A stretch of DNA of 64,000 nucleotides from Isoperla grammatica (lineage: Eukaryota > Arthropoda > Insecta > Plecoptera > Perlodidae), in contig OX246744.1 of the NCBI GenBank assembly GCA_945910005.1, forward strand, positions 40,620,906 to 40,684,905, written 5' to 3'. The notes below the pieces were generated by a model. It had not been told where the DNA came from. It ran no database searches and saw nothing but the letters and a program-made list of their open reading frames with translations. Both the position numbers and the translations under genes were made by a program. Shown here piece after piece: positions 1-12,800 of the stretch. The stretch's first letter is position 1. Each line of letters begins with the position of its first letter.

Positions 1-311
1 TTGGCTCCGACACGCCCATCTGTGACGTACGTCCCCAGCGCCACAGTTGCTGTGAAGCGACTTTGCTATATTTACAAGCTACGGTCTATAATATATTGTG
101 TTTGATTTGATAAAAGGAAAAATTGGAGCTTTAAATTCATTTACATGTTTTGCGTTCTTAGCTTGGGGATTCAATTTAATTCGTATATCATGAAAAAAAG
201 GGTGAAAGCTGTTTGATAATATTACCTACTGTTAAATTGGTATACATTGTCATACATTGTTATACATCATGGATGACTCACTATTTCCATGTGTATGAAA
301 AATGACTCAAT
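1..311. other. AT-rich flank, no gene seen
   Basis: I find no credible exon, RNA gene or transposon ends here. It is ordinary AT-rich DNA with short repeated words such as tatacattgt. Confidence 0.5.
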
Positions 312-590
312 ACATTTGAAAGAAGTTGTTCTGAATCGGCCTTGTTGATTATGGCATCTGTCCGCAGGTGTTCGCACTGTCCAATCCTTAGAGCATCTAT
401 GCTCTAAGGTCCAATCACTGACTCATATGTTTCGTATTTGACATATCAATCTTTGATTGGTTATCGCTCACTCGTCGATGGTGTTCGGAGCCTACAATGT
501 TGGTTTAGTCGCTTTAAATTAAAGTCCCCTACTGAAAATAAGTTTCGTTAATGAGTGGGTGGACTCTAAATGTGAATTTATTTTATTTAT
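312..590 (+). repeat. dispersed repeat DR, copy 1
   Basis: This stretch matches, in reverse complement, 50,170-50,436 and (its 3' half) 50,893-51,054. Shared words include gttctgaatcggcc, ttgattggttatcgctcac and cgtcgatggtgtt. It ends in gaatttatttt and runs into (ATTT)n, as expected of a retroposon 3' end. This copy lacks an internal stretch present in copy 2 and carries a perfect 10-bp hairpin, CCTTAGAGCA/TGCTCTAAGG, at about 388-411. No coding capacity is seen and the class is unknown. Confidence 0.7.
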
Positions 591-630
591 TTATTTATGA
601 TGGACGCTGACGTGGGTGTGTTGGGCGCAG

Positions 631-834
631 GTTGTGTCCGTGGGAGACAAGTTCACGATGCACGACGCCAACCACGCGGCCGCGGGGACGCTGGAGGTGG
701 TGGGGGTGGCCGCCCCCCAGGAGGAGGAGCAACAAGTGGTCGCGGGGGGCGGCGCCCTAGAGAAGACTGTCAGGATACGACTCTTGGCCAAGGTCGAGTG
801 GTTCGAGGGGACACAGACGGCGACCGTACTACCG
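631..834 (+). CDS. candidate internal coding exon (unknown protein)
   Basis: A GC-rich, 204-nt open stretch with an AG acceptor (ttgggcgcag, ending at 630) and a strong donor (CCG|GTAAGT at 835). It is exactly 68 codons, phase 0 at both ends, in an AT-rich neighbourhood. The predicted peptide starts VVSVGDKFTMHDANH and ends AKVEWFEGTQTATVLP, with an Ala/Gly/Glu-rich middle. I do not recognise the family. The exon's last ~14 nt and its donor are the seed of the 17-kb array that follows, so this exon-intron border is the ancestral single copy. A candidate next exon is at 19,779, also phase 0. The upstream polypyrimidine tract is weak and no earlier exon is in the window, so the call rests on the frame, the splice sites and the composition. 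Confidence 0.5.
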
Positions 835-840
835 GTAAGT
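833..840 (+). other. 5' splice site that seeded the array
   Basis: CG|GTAAGT, a near-consensus U1 donor at the end of the exon. The same site with its exonic and intronic flanks (ctaccG|GTAAGTGTCTCAC) recurs in most of the following several hundred units. Confidence 0.6.
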
Positions 841-3800
841 GTCTCACGGGGGGGGGGGGGGGGCACCGTACTACCGGTAAGTGTCAGGGGGGGGGGCACT
901 GTACTGCTGGTAAGTGTCAGGGGGGGGGCACTGTACTGCCGGTAAGTGTCTCACGGGGGGCGGGGGCACTGTACTGCCGGTAAGTGTCTCACGGGGGGGG
1001 GGGGGCACTGTACTGCCGGTAAGTGTCTCACGGGGGGGGGGGGGGCACTGTACTGCTGGTAAGTGTCTCACGGGGGGGGGGCACTGTACTGCCGGTAAGT
1101 GTCTCACGGGGGGGGGGGGGGCACTGTACTGCTGGTAAGTGTCTCACGGGGGGGGGGGGGCACTGTACTGCCGGTAAGTGTCTCACGGGGGGGGGGGCAC
1201 TGTACTGCCGGTAAGTGTCTCACGGGGGGGGGGGGGGCACTGTACTGCCGGTAAGTGTCTCACGGGGGGGGGGGCACTGTACTGCCGGTAAGTGTCTCAC
1301 GAGGGGGGGGCACCGTACTACCGGTAAGTGTCTCACGGGGGGGGGGCACCGTACTACCGGTAATTGTCTCACGGGGGGTGGGGGGGCACTGTACTACCTT
1401 TAAGTGTCTCACGAGGGGTGGGGGGGCACTGTACTACCGGTAAGTGTCTCACGGGGGGGGGGGGGGCCGTACTGCCGGTAAGTGTCTCACGAGGGGGGGC
1501 ACTGTACTGCTGGTAAGTGTCTCACGGGAGGGGCGCACATGTACTGCCGGTTAGTGTCTCTCGGGGGGGGGGGGCACTGTACTGCCGGTAAGTGTCTCAC
1601 GAGGGGGGGGCACTGTACTGCCGGTAAGTGTCTCACGAGGGGGGGGCACTGTACTGCCGGTAAGTGTCTCACGAGGGGGGGCACTGTACTGCTGGTAAGT
1701 GTCTCACGGGGGGGGGGGGCACTGTACTGCTGGTAAGTGTCTCACGGGGGGGAGGGGGCACTCTACTGCCGGTTAGTGTCTAACGGGGGGGGGGCACTGT
1801 ACTGCTGGTAAGTGTCTCACGGGGGGGGGCACTCTACTGCTGGTAAGTGTCTCACGGGGGGGAGAGGGCACTCTACTGCCGGTAAGTGTCTCACGGGAGG
1901 GGGAACCGTACTACCGGTAAGTGTCTCACGGGAGGGGAGGGGCACTGTACTGCCGGTAAGTGTCTCACGGGGGAGGAAGGGGCACTGTACTGCTGGTAAG
2001 TGTCAGGGGGGGGCACTGTACTGCCGGTAAGTGACTCACGGGGGGGGGCACTGTACTGCCGGTAAGTGTCTCACGGGGGGGGGGGGCACTGTACTACCGG
2101 TAAGTGTCTCACGGGGGGGGGGGGGCACTGTACTACCGGTAAGTGTCTCACGGGGGGGGGGGGGCACTGTACCGCCGGTAAGTGTCTCACGGGGGGGGGG
2201 GCACTGTACTACCGGTAAGTGTCTCACGGGGGGGGGGGCACTGTACTACCGGTAAGTGTCTCACGGGGGGGGGGGCACTGTACTACCGGTAAGTGTCTCA
2301 CGGGGGGGAGAGGGCACTCTACTGCCGGTAAGTGTCTCACGGGAGGGGGAACCGTACTACCGGTAAGTGTCTCACGGGAGGGGAGGGGCACTGTACTACC
2401 GGTTAGTGTCTCACAGGGGGGAAAGGGCACTGTACTGCTGGTAAGTGTCAGGGGGGGGCACTGTACTACCGGTAAGTGTCTCACGGGGGGGAGAGGGCAC
2501 TCTACTGCCGGTAAGTGACTCACGGGGGGGGGCACTGTACTGCCGGTAAGTGTCTCACGGGGGGGGGCACTGTACTACCGGTAAGTGTCTCACGGGGGGG
2601 GGGGGCACTGTACTACCGGTAAGTGTCTCACGGGGGGGGAAGGGGCACTGTACTACCGGTAAGTGTCTCACGGGGGGGGGAAGGGGCACTGTACCACCGG
2701 TTAGTGTCTCACGGGAAGGCTGGGGGGGGGCACTGTACTACCGGTTAGTGTCTCACGGGAAGGCTGGGGGGGGGCACTGTACTACCGGTAAGTGTCTCAA
2801 GGGGGGGGGGGCACTGTACTACCGGTAAGTGTCTCACGGGGGGGGAAGGGGCACTGTACCACCGGTTAGTGTCTCACGGGGGGGGGAAGGGGCACTGTAC
2901 TGCCGGTAAGTGACTCACGGGGGGGGGGCACTGTACTACCGGTAAGTGTCTCACGGGGGGGGGGGGGGGGGGGCACTGTACTACCGGTAAGTGTCTCACG
3001 GGTGGGGGGTGGCACTTTACTACCGGTAAGGTTCTCACGGGGGGGGAAGGGGCACTGTACCACCGGTTAGTGTCTCACGGGGGGGGGAAGGGGCACTGTA
3101 CTGCCGGTAAGTGACTCACGGGGGGGGGGGGCACTGTACTACCGGTAAGTGTCTCACGGGGGGGGCGGGCACTGTACTACCGGTAAGTGTCTCACGGGAA
3201 GGCTGGGGGGGGGCACTGTACTACCGGTTAGTGTCTCACGGGAAGGCTTGGTGGGGGGCACTGTACTACCGGTAAGTGTCTCACGGGGGGGGGGGGGCAC
3301 TGTACTACCGGTAAGTGTCTCACGGGGGGGGGGCACTGTACCACCGGTTAGTGTCTCACGGGAAGGCTGGGGGGGGGCACTGTACTACCGGTAAGTGTCT
3401 TACGGGGGGGGGGGGAACCGTACTACCGGTAAGTGTCTCACGGGGGGTGGGGGGGAACCGTACTACCGGTAAGTGTCTCACGGGGGGTGGGGGGGCACTG
3501 TACTACCGGTAAGTGTCAAACGGGGGGGGGGCACTGTACTGCTGGTAAGTGTCTCACGGGGGGGGGGGCACTGTACTACCGGTAAGTGTCTCACGGGGGG
3601 GGGGGGCACTGTACTACCGGTAAGTGTCTCACGGGAGGGGGGGGGGCACTGTACTGCCGGTAAGTGTCTCACGAGGGGGGGGCACCGTACTACCGGTAAG
3701 TGTCTCACGGGGGGGGGGGCACCGTACTACCGGTAATTGACTCACGGGGGGGGGGGCACTGTACTACCTTTAAGTGTCTCACGGGGGGTGGGGGGGCACT

Positions 3801-6800
3801 GTACTACCGGTAAGTGTCTCACGGGGGGGGGGGGGGGCGTACTGCCGGTAAGTGTCTCACGAGGGGGGGCACTGTACTGCTGGTAAGTGTCTCACGGGAG
3901 GGGCGCACATGTACTGCCGGTTAGTGTCTCTCGGGGGGGGGGGGCACTGTACTGCCGGTAAGTGTCTCACGAGGGGGGGGCACTGTACTGCCGGTAAGTG
4001 TCTCACGAGGGGGGGGCACTGTACTGCCGGTAAGTGTCTCACGAGGGGGGGCACTGTACTGCTGGTAAGTGTCTCACGGGGGGGGGGGGGCACTGTACTG
4101 CTGGTAAGTGTCTCACGGGGGGGAGGGGGCACTCTTCTGCCGGTTAGTGTCTCACGGGCGGGGGGCACTGTACTGCTGGTAAGTGTCTCACGGGGGGGGG
4201 CACTCTACTGCTGGTAAGTGTCTCACGGGGGGGGGCACTCTACTGCTGGTAAGTGTCTCACGGGGGGGAGGGGGCACTCTACTGCTGGTAAGTGTCTCAC
4301 GGGGGGGAGAGGGCACTCTACTGCCGGTAAGTGTCTCACGGGGGGGAGAGGGCACTCTACTGCCGGTAAGTGTCTCACGGGAGGGGAGGGGCACTGTACT
4401 GCCGGTAAGTGTCTCACGGGGGGGGAAGGGGCACTGTACTACCGGTAAGTGTCTCACGGGGGGGGGGAAGGGGCACTGTACCACCGGTTAGTGTCTCACG
4501 GGAGGGGGAACCGTACTACCGGTAAGTGTCTCACGGGAGGGGAGGGGCACTGTACTACCGGTTAGTGTCTCACGGGGGGGGAAGGGGCACTGTACTGCTG
4601 GTAAGTGTCAGGGGGGGGGCACTGTACTGCCGGTAAGTGACTCACGGGGGGGGGCACTGTACTGCCGGTAAGTGTCTCACGGGGGGGGGGGGGGCACTGT
4701 ACTACCGGTAAGTGTCTCACGGGGGGGGGGGCACTGTACTACCGGTAAGTGTCTCACGGGGGGGGAAGGGGCACTGTACTACCGGTAAGTGTCTCACGGG
4801 GGGGGGGAAGGGGCACTGTACCACCGGTTAGTGTCTCACGGGAAGGCTGGGGGGGGGCACTGTACTACCGGTTAGTGTCTCACGGGAAGGCTGGGGGGGG
4901 GCACTGTACTACCGGTAAGTGTCTCACGGGGGGGGGGGGGGGGCACTGTACTACCGGTAAGTGTCTCACGGGGGGGGGGTGGCACTTTACTACCGGTAGT
5001 GTCTCACGGGGGGGAAGGGGCACTGTACAACCGGTTAGTGTCTCACGGGGGGGGGGGGGGGGCACTGTACTACCGGTAAGTGTCTCACGGGTGGGGGGTG
5101 GCACTTTACTACCGGTAAGTGTCTCACGGGGGAAGGGGCACTGTACAACCGGTTAGTGTCTCACGGGGGGGGGGAAGGGGCACTGTACTGCTTATAAGTG
5201 TCAGGGGTGGGGGCACTGTACTGCCGGTAAGTGACTCACGGGGGGGCACTGTACTGCTGGTAAGTGTCTCACGGGGGGGGGGGGGCACTGTACTACCGGT
5301 AAGTGTCTCACGGGGGGGGAAGGGGCACTGTACTACCGGTAAGTGTCTCACGGGGGGGGGAAGGGGCTCTGTACCACCGGTTGTCTCACGGGAAAGCTGG
5401 GGGGGGGGCACTGTACTACCGGTTAGTGTCTCACGGGAAGGCTGGGGGGGGGCACTGTACTACCGGTAAGTGTCTCACGGGGGGGGGGGGGGGGCACTGT
5501 ACTACCGGTAAGTGTCTCATGGGGGGGGAAGGGGCACTGTACCACCGGTTAGTGTCTCACGGGGGGGGGGGGCACTGAACTACCGGTAAGTATCTCACGG
5601 GGGGGGAAGGGGCACTGTACCACCGGTTAGTGTCTCACGGGGGGGGGGAAGGGGCACTGTACTGCCGGTAAGTGTCTCACGGGGGGGAGGGGGCACTCTA
5701 CTGCCAGTTAGTGTCTCACGGGGGGGGGGGAACCGTACTGCCGGTTAGTGTCTCACGAGGGGGGGCACTGTACTGCCGGTTAGTGTCTCACGAGGGGGGG
5801 CACTGTACTGCCGGTTAGTGTCTCACGGGGGGGGGGCACTGTACTGCCGGAAAGTGTTTCACGAGGGGGGGGGGGGCACTGTACTGCCGGTAAGTGTCTC
5901 ACGGGGGGGGGGCACTGTACTACCGGTTAGTGTCTCACGAGGGGGGGGGCACTGTACTGCCGGTAAGTGTCTCACGGGGGGGGGAACCGTTCTGCCGGTA
6001 AGTGTCTCACGAGGGGGGGCACTGTACTGCTGGTAAGTGTCTCACGGGGGGGGGGGGCACTGTACTGCTGGTAAGTGTCTCACGGGGGGGAAGGGGGCAC
6101 TCTACTGCCGGTTAGTGTCTCACGGGGGGGAGGGGGCACTCTACTGCCGGTTAGTGTCTCACGGGGGGGGGGGGCACTGTACTGCTGGTAGGTGTCTCAC
6201 GGGGGGGAGGGGGCACTCTACTGCCGGTTAGTGTCTCACGGGGGGGGGGGGAACTGTACTACCGGTTAGTGTCTCACGGGAAGGCTTGGTGGGGGGCACT
6301 GTACTACCGGTTAGTGTCTCACGGGAAGGCTTGGTGGGGGGCACTGTACTACCGGTAAGTGTCTCACGGGGGGGGGGGGGGGCACTGTACTACCGGTAAG
6401 TGTCTCACGGGGGGGGGGGCACTTTACTACCGGTAAGTGTCTCACGGGGGGGGAAGGGGCACTGTACCACCGGTTAGTGTCTCACGGGAAGGCTGGGGGG
6501 GGCACTGTACTACCGGTAATTGTCTCACGGGGGGTGGGGGGGCACTGTACTACCTTTAAGTGTCTCACGGGGGGTGGGGGGGCACTGTACTACCTTTAAG
6601 TGTCTCACGGGGGGGGGGGGGGGCCATACTGCCGGTAAGTGTCTCACGAGGGGGGGCACTGTACTGCTGGTAAGTGTCTCACGGGGGGGGGGGCAATGTA
6701 CTGCCGGTAAGTGTCTCACGGGGGGGGGCACTGTACTGCTGGTAAGCTCTCACGGGGGGGGGGGGGGGCACTATACTGCTGGTAAGTGTCTCACGGGGGG

Positions 6801-9800
6801 GAGGGGGCACTCTACTGCCGGTTAGTGTCTCACGGGGGGGGGGGCACTGTACTGCCGGTAAGTGTCTCACGGGGGGGGGCACTCTACTGCTGGTAAGTGT
6901 CTCACGGGGGGGGGGCACTGTACTGCTGGTAAGTGTCTCACGGGGGGGGGCACTCTACTGCTGGTAAGTGTCTCACGGGGGGGAGGGGGCACTCTACTGC
7001 TGGTTAATGTCTCACGGGGGGGAGAGGGCACTCTACTGCCGGTAAGTGTCTCACGGGAGGGGGAACCGTACTACCGGTAAGTGTCTCACGGGAGGGGAGG
7101 GGCACTGTACTGCCGGTAAGTGTCTCACGGGGGGGGAAGGGGCACTGTACTGCTGGTAAGTGTCAGGGGGGGGCACTGTACTGCCGGTAAGTGACTCACG
7201 GGGGGGGGCACTGTACTGCCGGTAAGTGTCTCACGGGGGGGGGGGCACTGTACTACCGGTAAGTGTCTCACGGGGGGGGGGGCACTGTACTACCGGTAAG
7301 TGTCTCACGGGGGGGAGAGGGCACTCTACTGCCGGTAAGTGTCTCACGGGAGGGGGAACCGTACTACCGGTAAGTGTCTCACGGGAGGGGAGGGGCACTG
7401 TACTACCGGTTAGTGTCTCACGGGGGGGGAAGGGGCACTGTACTGCTGGTAAGTGTCAGGGGGGGGCACTGTACTGCCGGTAAGTGACTCACGGGGGGGG
7501 GCACTGTACTGCCGGTAAGTGACTCACGGGGGGGGGCACTGTACTGCCGGTAAGTGTCTCACGGGGGGGGGCACTGTACTACCGGTAAGTGTCTCACGGG
7601 GGGGGGGGCACTGTACTACTGGTAAGTGTCTCACGGGGGGGGAAGGGGCACTGTACTACCGGTAAGTGTCTCACGGGGGGGGGGGAAGGGGCACTGTACC
7701 ACCGGTTAGTGTCTCACGGGAAGGCTGGGGGGGGGGCACTGTACTACCGGTTAGTGTCTCACGGGAAGGCTGGGGGGGGGCACTGTACTACCGGTAAGTG
7801 TCTCACGGGGGGGGGGGGCACTGTACTACCGGTAAGTGTCTCACGGGGGGGGGGTGGCACTTTACTACCGGTAAGTGTCTCACGGGGGGGGAAGGGGCAC
7901 TGTACAACCGGTTAGTGTCTCACGGGGGGGGGGGGGGCACTGTCCTACCGGTAAGTGTCTCACGGGTGGGGGGTGGCACTTTACTACCGGTAAGTGTCTC
8001 ACGGGGGGGGAAGGGGCACTGTACAACCGGTTAGTGTCTCACGGGGGGGGGGGAAGGGGCACTGTACTGCTAATAAGTGTCAGGGGGGGGGGGCACTGTA
8101 CTGCCGGTAAGTGACTCACGGGGGGGCACTGTACTGCTGGTAAGTGTCTCACGGGGGGGGATAAACTGTACTGCTGGTAAGTGTCTCACGGGGGGGGGGG
8201 GCACTGTACTACCGGTAAGTGTCTCACGGGGGGGGAAGGGGCACTGTACTACCGGTAAGTGTCTCACGGGGGGGGGAAGGGGCTCTGTACCACCGGTTGT
8301 CTCACGGGAAAGCTGGGGGGGGGGCACTGTACTACCAGTTAGTGTCTCACGGGAAGGCTGGGGGGGGGCACTGTACTACCGGTAAGTGTCTCACGGGGGG
8401 GGGGGGGGGGGCACTGTACTACCGGTAAGTGTCTCACGGGGGGGGAAGGGGCACTGTACCACCGGTTAGTGTCTCACGGAAAGGCTGGGGGGGGCACTGT
8501 ACTACCGGTAAGTGTCTCACGGGGGGGGAAGGGGCACTGTACTACCGGTTAGTGTCTCACGGGGGGGGAAGGGGCACTGTACTGCTGGTAAGTGTCAGGG
8601 GGGGGCACTGTACTGCCGGTAAGTGACTCACGGGGGGGGGGCACTGTACTGCCGGTAAGTGTCTCACGGGGGGGGGGGGCACTGTACTACCGGTAAGTGT
8701 CTCACGGGGGGGGGGAAGGGGCACTGTACCACCGGTTAGTGTCTCACGGGAAGGCTGGGGGGGGGCACTGTACTACCGGTTAGTGTCTCACGGGGGGGGG
8801 GGGGGGGGGGCACTGTACTACCGGTAAGTGTCTCACGGGGGGGGAAGGGGCACTGTACTACCGGTAAGTGTCTCACGGGTGGGGGGTGGCACTTTACTAC
8901 CGGTAAGTGTCTCACGGGGGGGGAAGGGGCACTGTACCACCGGTTAGTGTCTCACGGGGGGGGGGAAGGGGCACTGTACTGCTAATAAGTGTCAGGGGGG
9001 GGGGCACTGTACTGCTGGTAAGTGACTCACGGGGGGGCACTGTACTGCTGGTAAGTGTCTCACGGGTGGGGGGTGGCACTTTACTACCGGTAAGTGTCTC
9101 ACGGGGGGGGAAGGGGCACTGTACAACCGGTTAGTGTCTCACGGGGGGGGGGAAGGGGCACTGTACTGCTAATAAGTGTCAGGGGGGGGGGCACTGTACT
9201 GCTGGTAAGTGACTCACGGGGGGGCACTGTACTGCTGGTAAGTGTCTCACGGGGGGGGGGGGGGCACTGTACTACCGGTAAGTGTCTCACGGGGGGGGAA
9301 GGGGCACTGTACTACCGGTTAGTGTCTCACGGGAAGGCTGGGGGGGGGGCACTGTACTACCGGTTAGTGTCTCACGGGGGGGGGGGGGCACTGTACTACC
9401 GGTAAGTGTCTCACGGGGGGGGGGGGGCACTGTACTACCGGTAAGTGTCTCACGGGGGGGGGGGGGCACTGTACTACCGGTAAGTGTCTCACGGGGGGGG
9501 AAGGGGCACTGTACTACCGGTAAGTGTCTCACGGGTGGGGGGTGGCACTTTACTACCGGTAAGTGTCTCACGGGGGGGGAAGGGGCACTGTACAACCGGT
9601 TAGTGTCTCACGGGGGGGGGAAGGGGCACTGTACTGCTAATAAGTGTCAGGGGGGGGGGCACTGTACTGCTGGTAAGTGACTCACGGGGGGGCACTGTAC
9701 TGCTGGTAAGTGTCTCACGGGGGGGGGGGGGGCACTGTACTACCGGTAAGTGTCTCACGGGGGGGGAAGGGGCACTGTACAACCGGTTAGTGTCTCACGG

Positions 9801-12800
9801 GGGGGGGGAAGGGGCACTGTACTGCTAATAAGTGTCAGGGGGGGGGGGCACTGTACTGCCGGTAAGTGACTCACGGGGGGGCACTGTACTGCTGGTAAGT
9901 GTCTCACGGGGGGGGGGGGGGGGCACTGTACTACCGGTAAGTGTCTCACGGGGGGGGAAGGGGCACTGTACTACCGGTAAGTGTCTCACGGGGGGGGGAA
10001 GGGGCTCTGTACCACCGGTTGTCTCACGGGAAAGCTGGGGGGGGGGCACTGTACTACCGGTAAGTGTCTCACGGGGGGGGGGGGGGCACTGTACTACCGG
10101 TAAGTGTCTCACGGGGGGGGAAGGGGCACTGTACCACCGGTAAGTGTCTCACGGGGGGGGAAGGGGCACTGTACCACCGGTTAGTGTCTCACGGGGGGGG
10201 GAAGGGGCACTGTACTGCTGGTAAGTGTCTCACGGGGGGGAGGGGGCACTCTACGGCCAGTTAGTGTCTCACGGGGGGGAGGGGGCACTCTACGGCCAGT
10301 TAGTGTCTCACGGGGGGGGGGAACCGTACTGCCGGTTAGTGTCTCACGGGGGGGGGGGCACTGTACTGCCGGAAAGTGTTTCACGACGGGGGGGGCACTG
10401 TACTGCCGGTAAGTGTCTCACGAGGGGGGGCACTGTACTGCTGGTAAGTGTCTCACGGGGGGGGGGGCACTGTACTGCTGGTAAGTGTCTCACGGGGGGG
10501 AGGGGGCACTCTACTGCCGGTTAGTGTCTCACGAGGGGGGGCACTGTACTGCCGGTAAGTGTCTCACGAGGGGGGGCACTGTACTGCCGGTAAGTGTCAG
10601 GGGGGGGGACACTGTACTGCCGGTAAGTGTCTCACGGGGGGGGGCGCACTGTTCTGCCGGTAAGTGACTCACGGGGGGGGGGGCACTTTACTACCGGTAA
10701 GTGTCTCACGGGGGGAAGGGGTACTGTACCACCGGTTAGTGTCTCACGGGAAGGCTGGGGGGGGGCACCGTACTACCGGTAAGTGTCTCACGGGAGGGGG
10801 GGGGGCACTGTACCACCGGTTAGTGTCTCACGGGGGGGGGAAGGGGCACTGTACTACCGGTAAGTGTCTCACGGGGGGGGAAGGGGCACTGTACTACCGG
10901 TAAGTGTCTCACGGGGGGGGAAGGGGCACTGTACAACCGGTTAGTGTCTCACGGGGGGGGGGAAAGGGGCACTGTACTGCTAATAAGTGTCAGGGGGGGG
11001 GGCACTGTACTGCTGGTAAGTGACTCACGGGGGGGCACTGTACTGCTGGTAAGTGTCTCACGGGGGGGGGGGGGCACTGTACTACCGGTAAGTGTCTCAC
11101 GGGGGGGGAAGGGGCACTGTACTACCGGTTAGTGTCTCACGGGAAGGCTGGGGGGGGGCACTGTACTACCGGTTAGTGTCTCACGGGGGGGGGGGCACTG
11201 TACTACCGGTAAGTGTCTCACGGGGGGGGGGGGCACTGTACTACCGGTAAGTGTCTCACGGGGGGGGAAGGGGCACTGTACTACCGGTAAGTGTCTCACG
11301 GGTGGGGGGTGGCACTTTACTACCGGTAAGTGTCTCACGGGGGGTGAAGGGGCACTGTACAACCGGTTAGTGTCTCACGGGGGGGGGGAAGGGGCACTGT
11401 ACTGCTAATAAGTGTCAGGGGGGGGGGCACTGTACTGCTGGTAAGTGACTCACGGGGGGGCACTGTACTGCTGGTAAGTGTCTCACGGGGGGGGCACTGT
11501 ACTGCTGGTAAGTGTCTCACGGGGGGGGGGGGGGGGCACTGTTCTACCGGTAAGTGTCTCACGGGGGGGGAAGGGGCACTGTACAACCGGTTAGTGTCTC
11601 ACGGGGGGGGGGAAGGGGCACTGTACTGCTAATAAGTGTCAGGGGGGGGGGGCACTGTACTGCCGGTAAGTGACTCACGGGGGGGCACTGTACTGCTGGT
11701 AAGTGTCTCACGGGGGGGGGGGGGGGCACTGTACTACCGGTAAGTGTCTCACGGGGGGGGAAGGGGCACTGTACTACCGGTAAGTGTCTCACGGGGGGGG
11801 GAAGGGGCTCTGTACCACCGGTTGTCTCACGGGAAAGCTGGGGGGGGGGCACTGTACTACCGGTAAGTGTCTCACGGGGGGGGAAGGGGCACTGTACCAC
11901 CGGTTAGTGTCTCACGGGGGGGGGAAGGGGCACTGTACTGCTGGTAAGTGTCTCACGGGGGGGAGGGGGCACTCTACGGCCAGTTAGTGTCTCACGGGGG
12001 GGGGGGAACCGTACTGCCGGTTAGTGTCTCACGGGGGGGGGGGCACTGTACTGCCGGAAAGTGTTTCACGACGGGGGGGCACTGTACTGCCGGTAAGTGT
12101 CTCACGGGGGGGGGAACCGTTCTGCCGGTAAGTGTCTCACGAGGGGGGGCACTGTACTGCTGGTAAGTGTCTCACGGGGGGGGGGGGCACTGTACTGCTG
12201 GTAAGTGTCTCAGGGGGGGAGGGGGCACTCTACTGCCGGTGAGTGTCTCACGGGGGGGGAGGGGGCACTCTACTGCCGGTTAGTGTCTCACGAGGGGGGG
12301 CACTGTACTGCCGGTAAGTGTCTCACGAGGGGGGGCACTGTACTGCCGGTAAGTGTCTCACGAGGGGGGGCACTGTACTGCCGGTAAGTGTCTCACGGGG
12401 GGGGGGCACTGTACTGCTGGTAAGTGTCTCACGGGGGGGAGGGGGCACTCTACTGCCGGTGAGTGTCTCACGGGGGAGAGGGGGCACTCTACTGCCGGTT
12501 AGTGTCTCACGGGGGGGGGGGCACTGTACTGCTGGTAGGTGTCTCACGGGGGGGAGGGGGCACTCTACTGCCGGTTAGTGTCACACGGGGGGGGGGGGGC
12601 ACACTACTGCTGGTAGGTGTCTCACGGGGGGGGGGAACCGTTCTGCCGGTAAGTGTCTCACGAGGGGGGGCACTGTACTGCTGGTAAGTGTCTCACGGGG
12701 GGGAGGGGGCACTCTACTGCCGGTTAGTGTCTCACGGGGGGGAGGGGGCACTCTACTGCCGGTTAGTGTCTTACGGGGGGGGGGCACTGTACTGCTGGTA

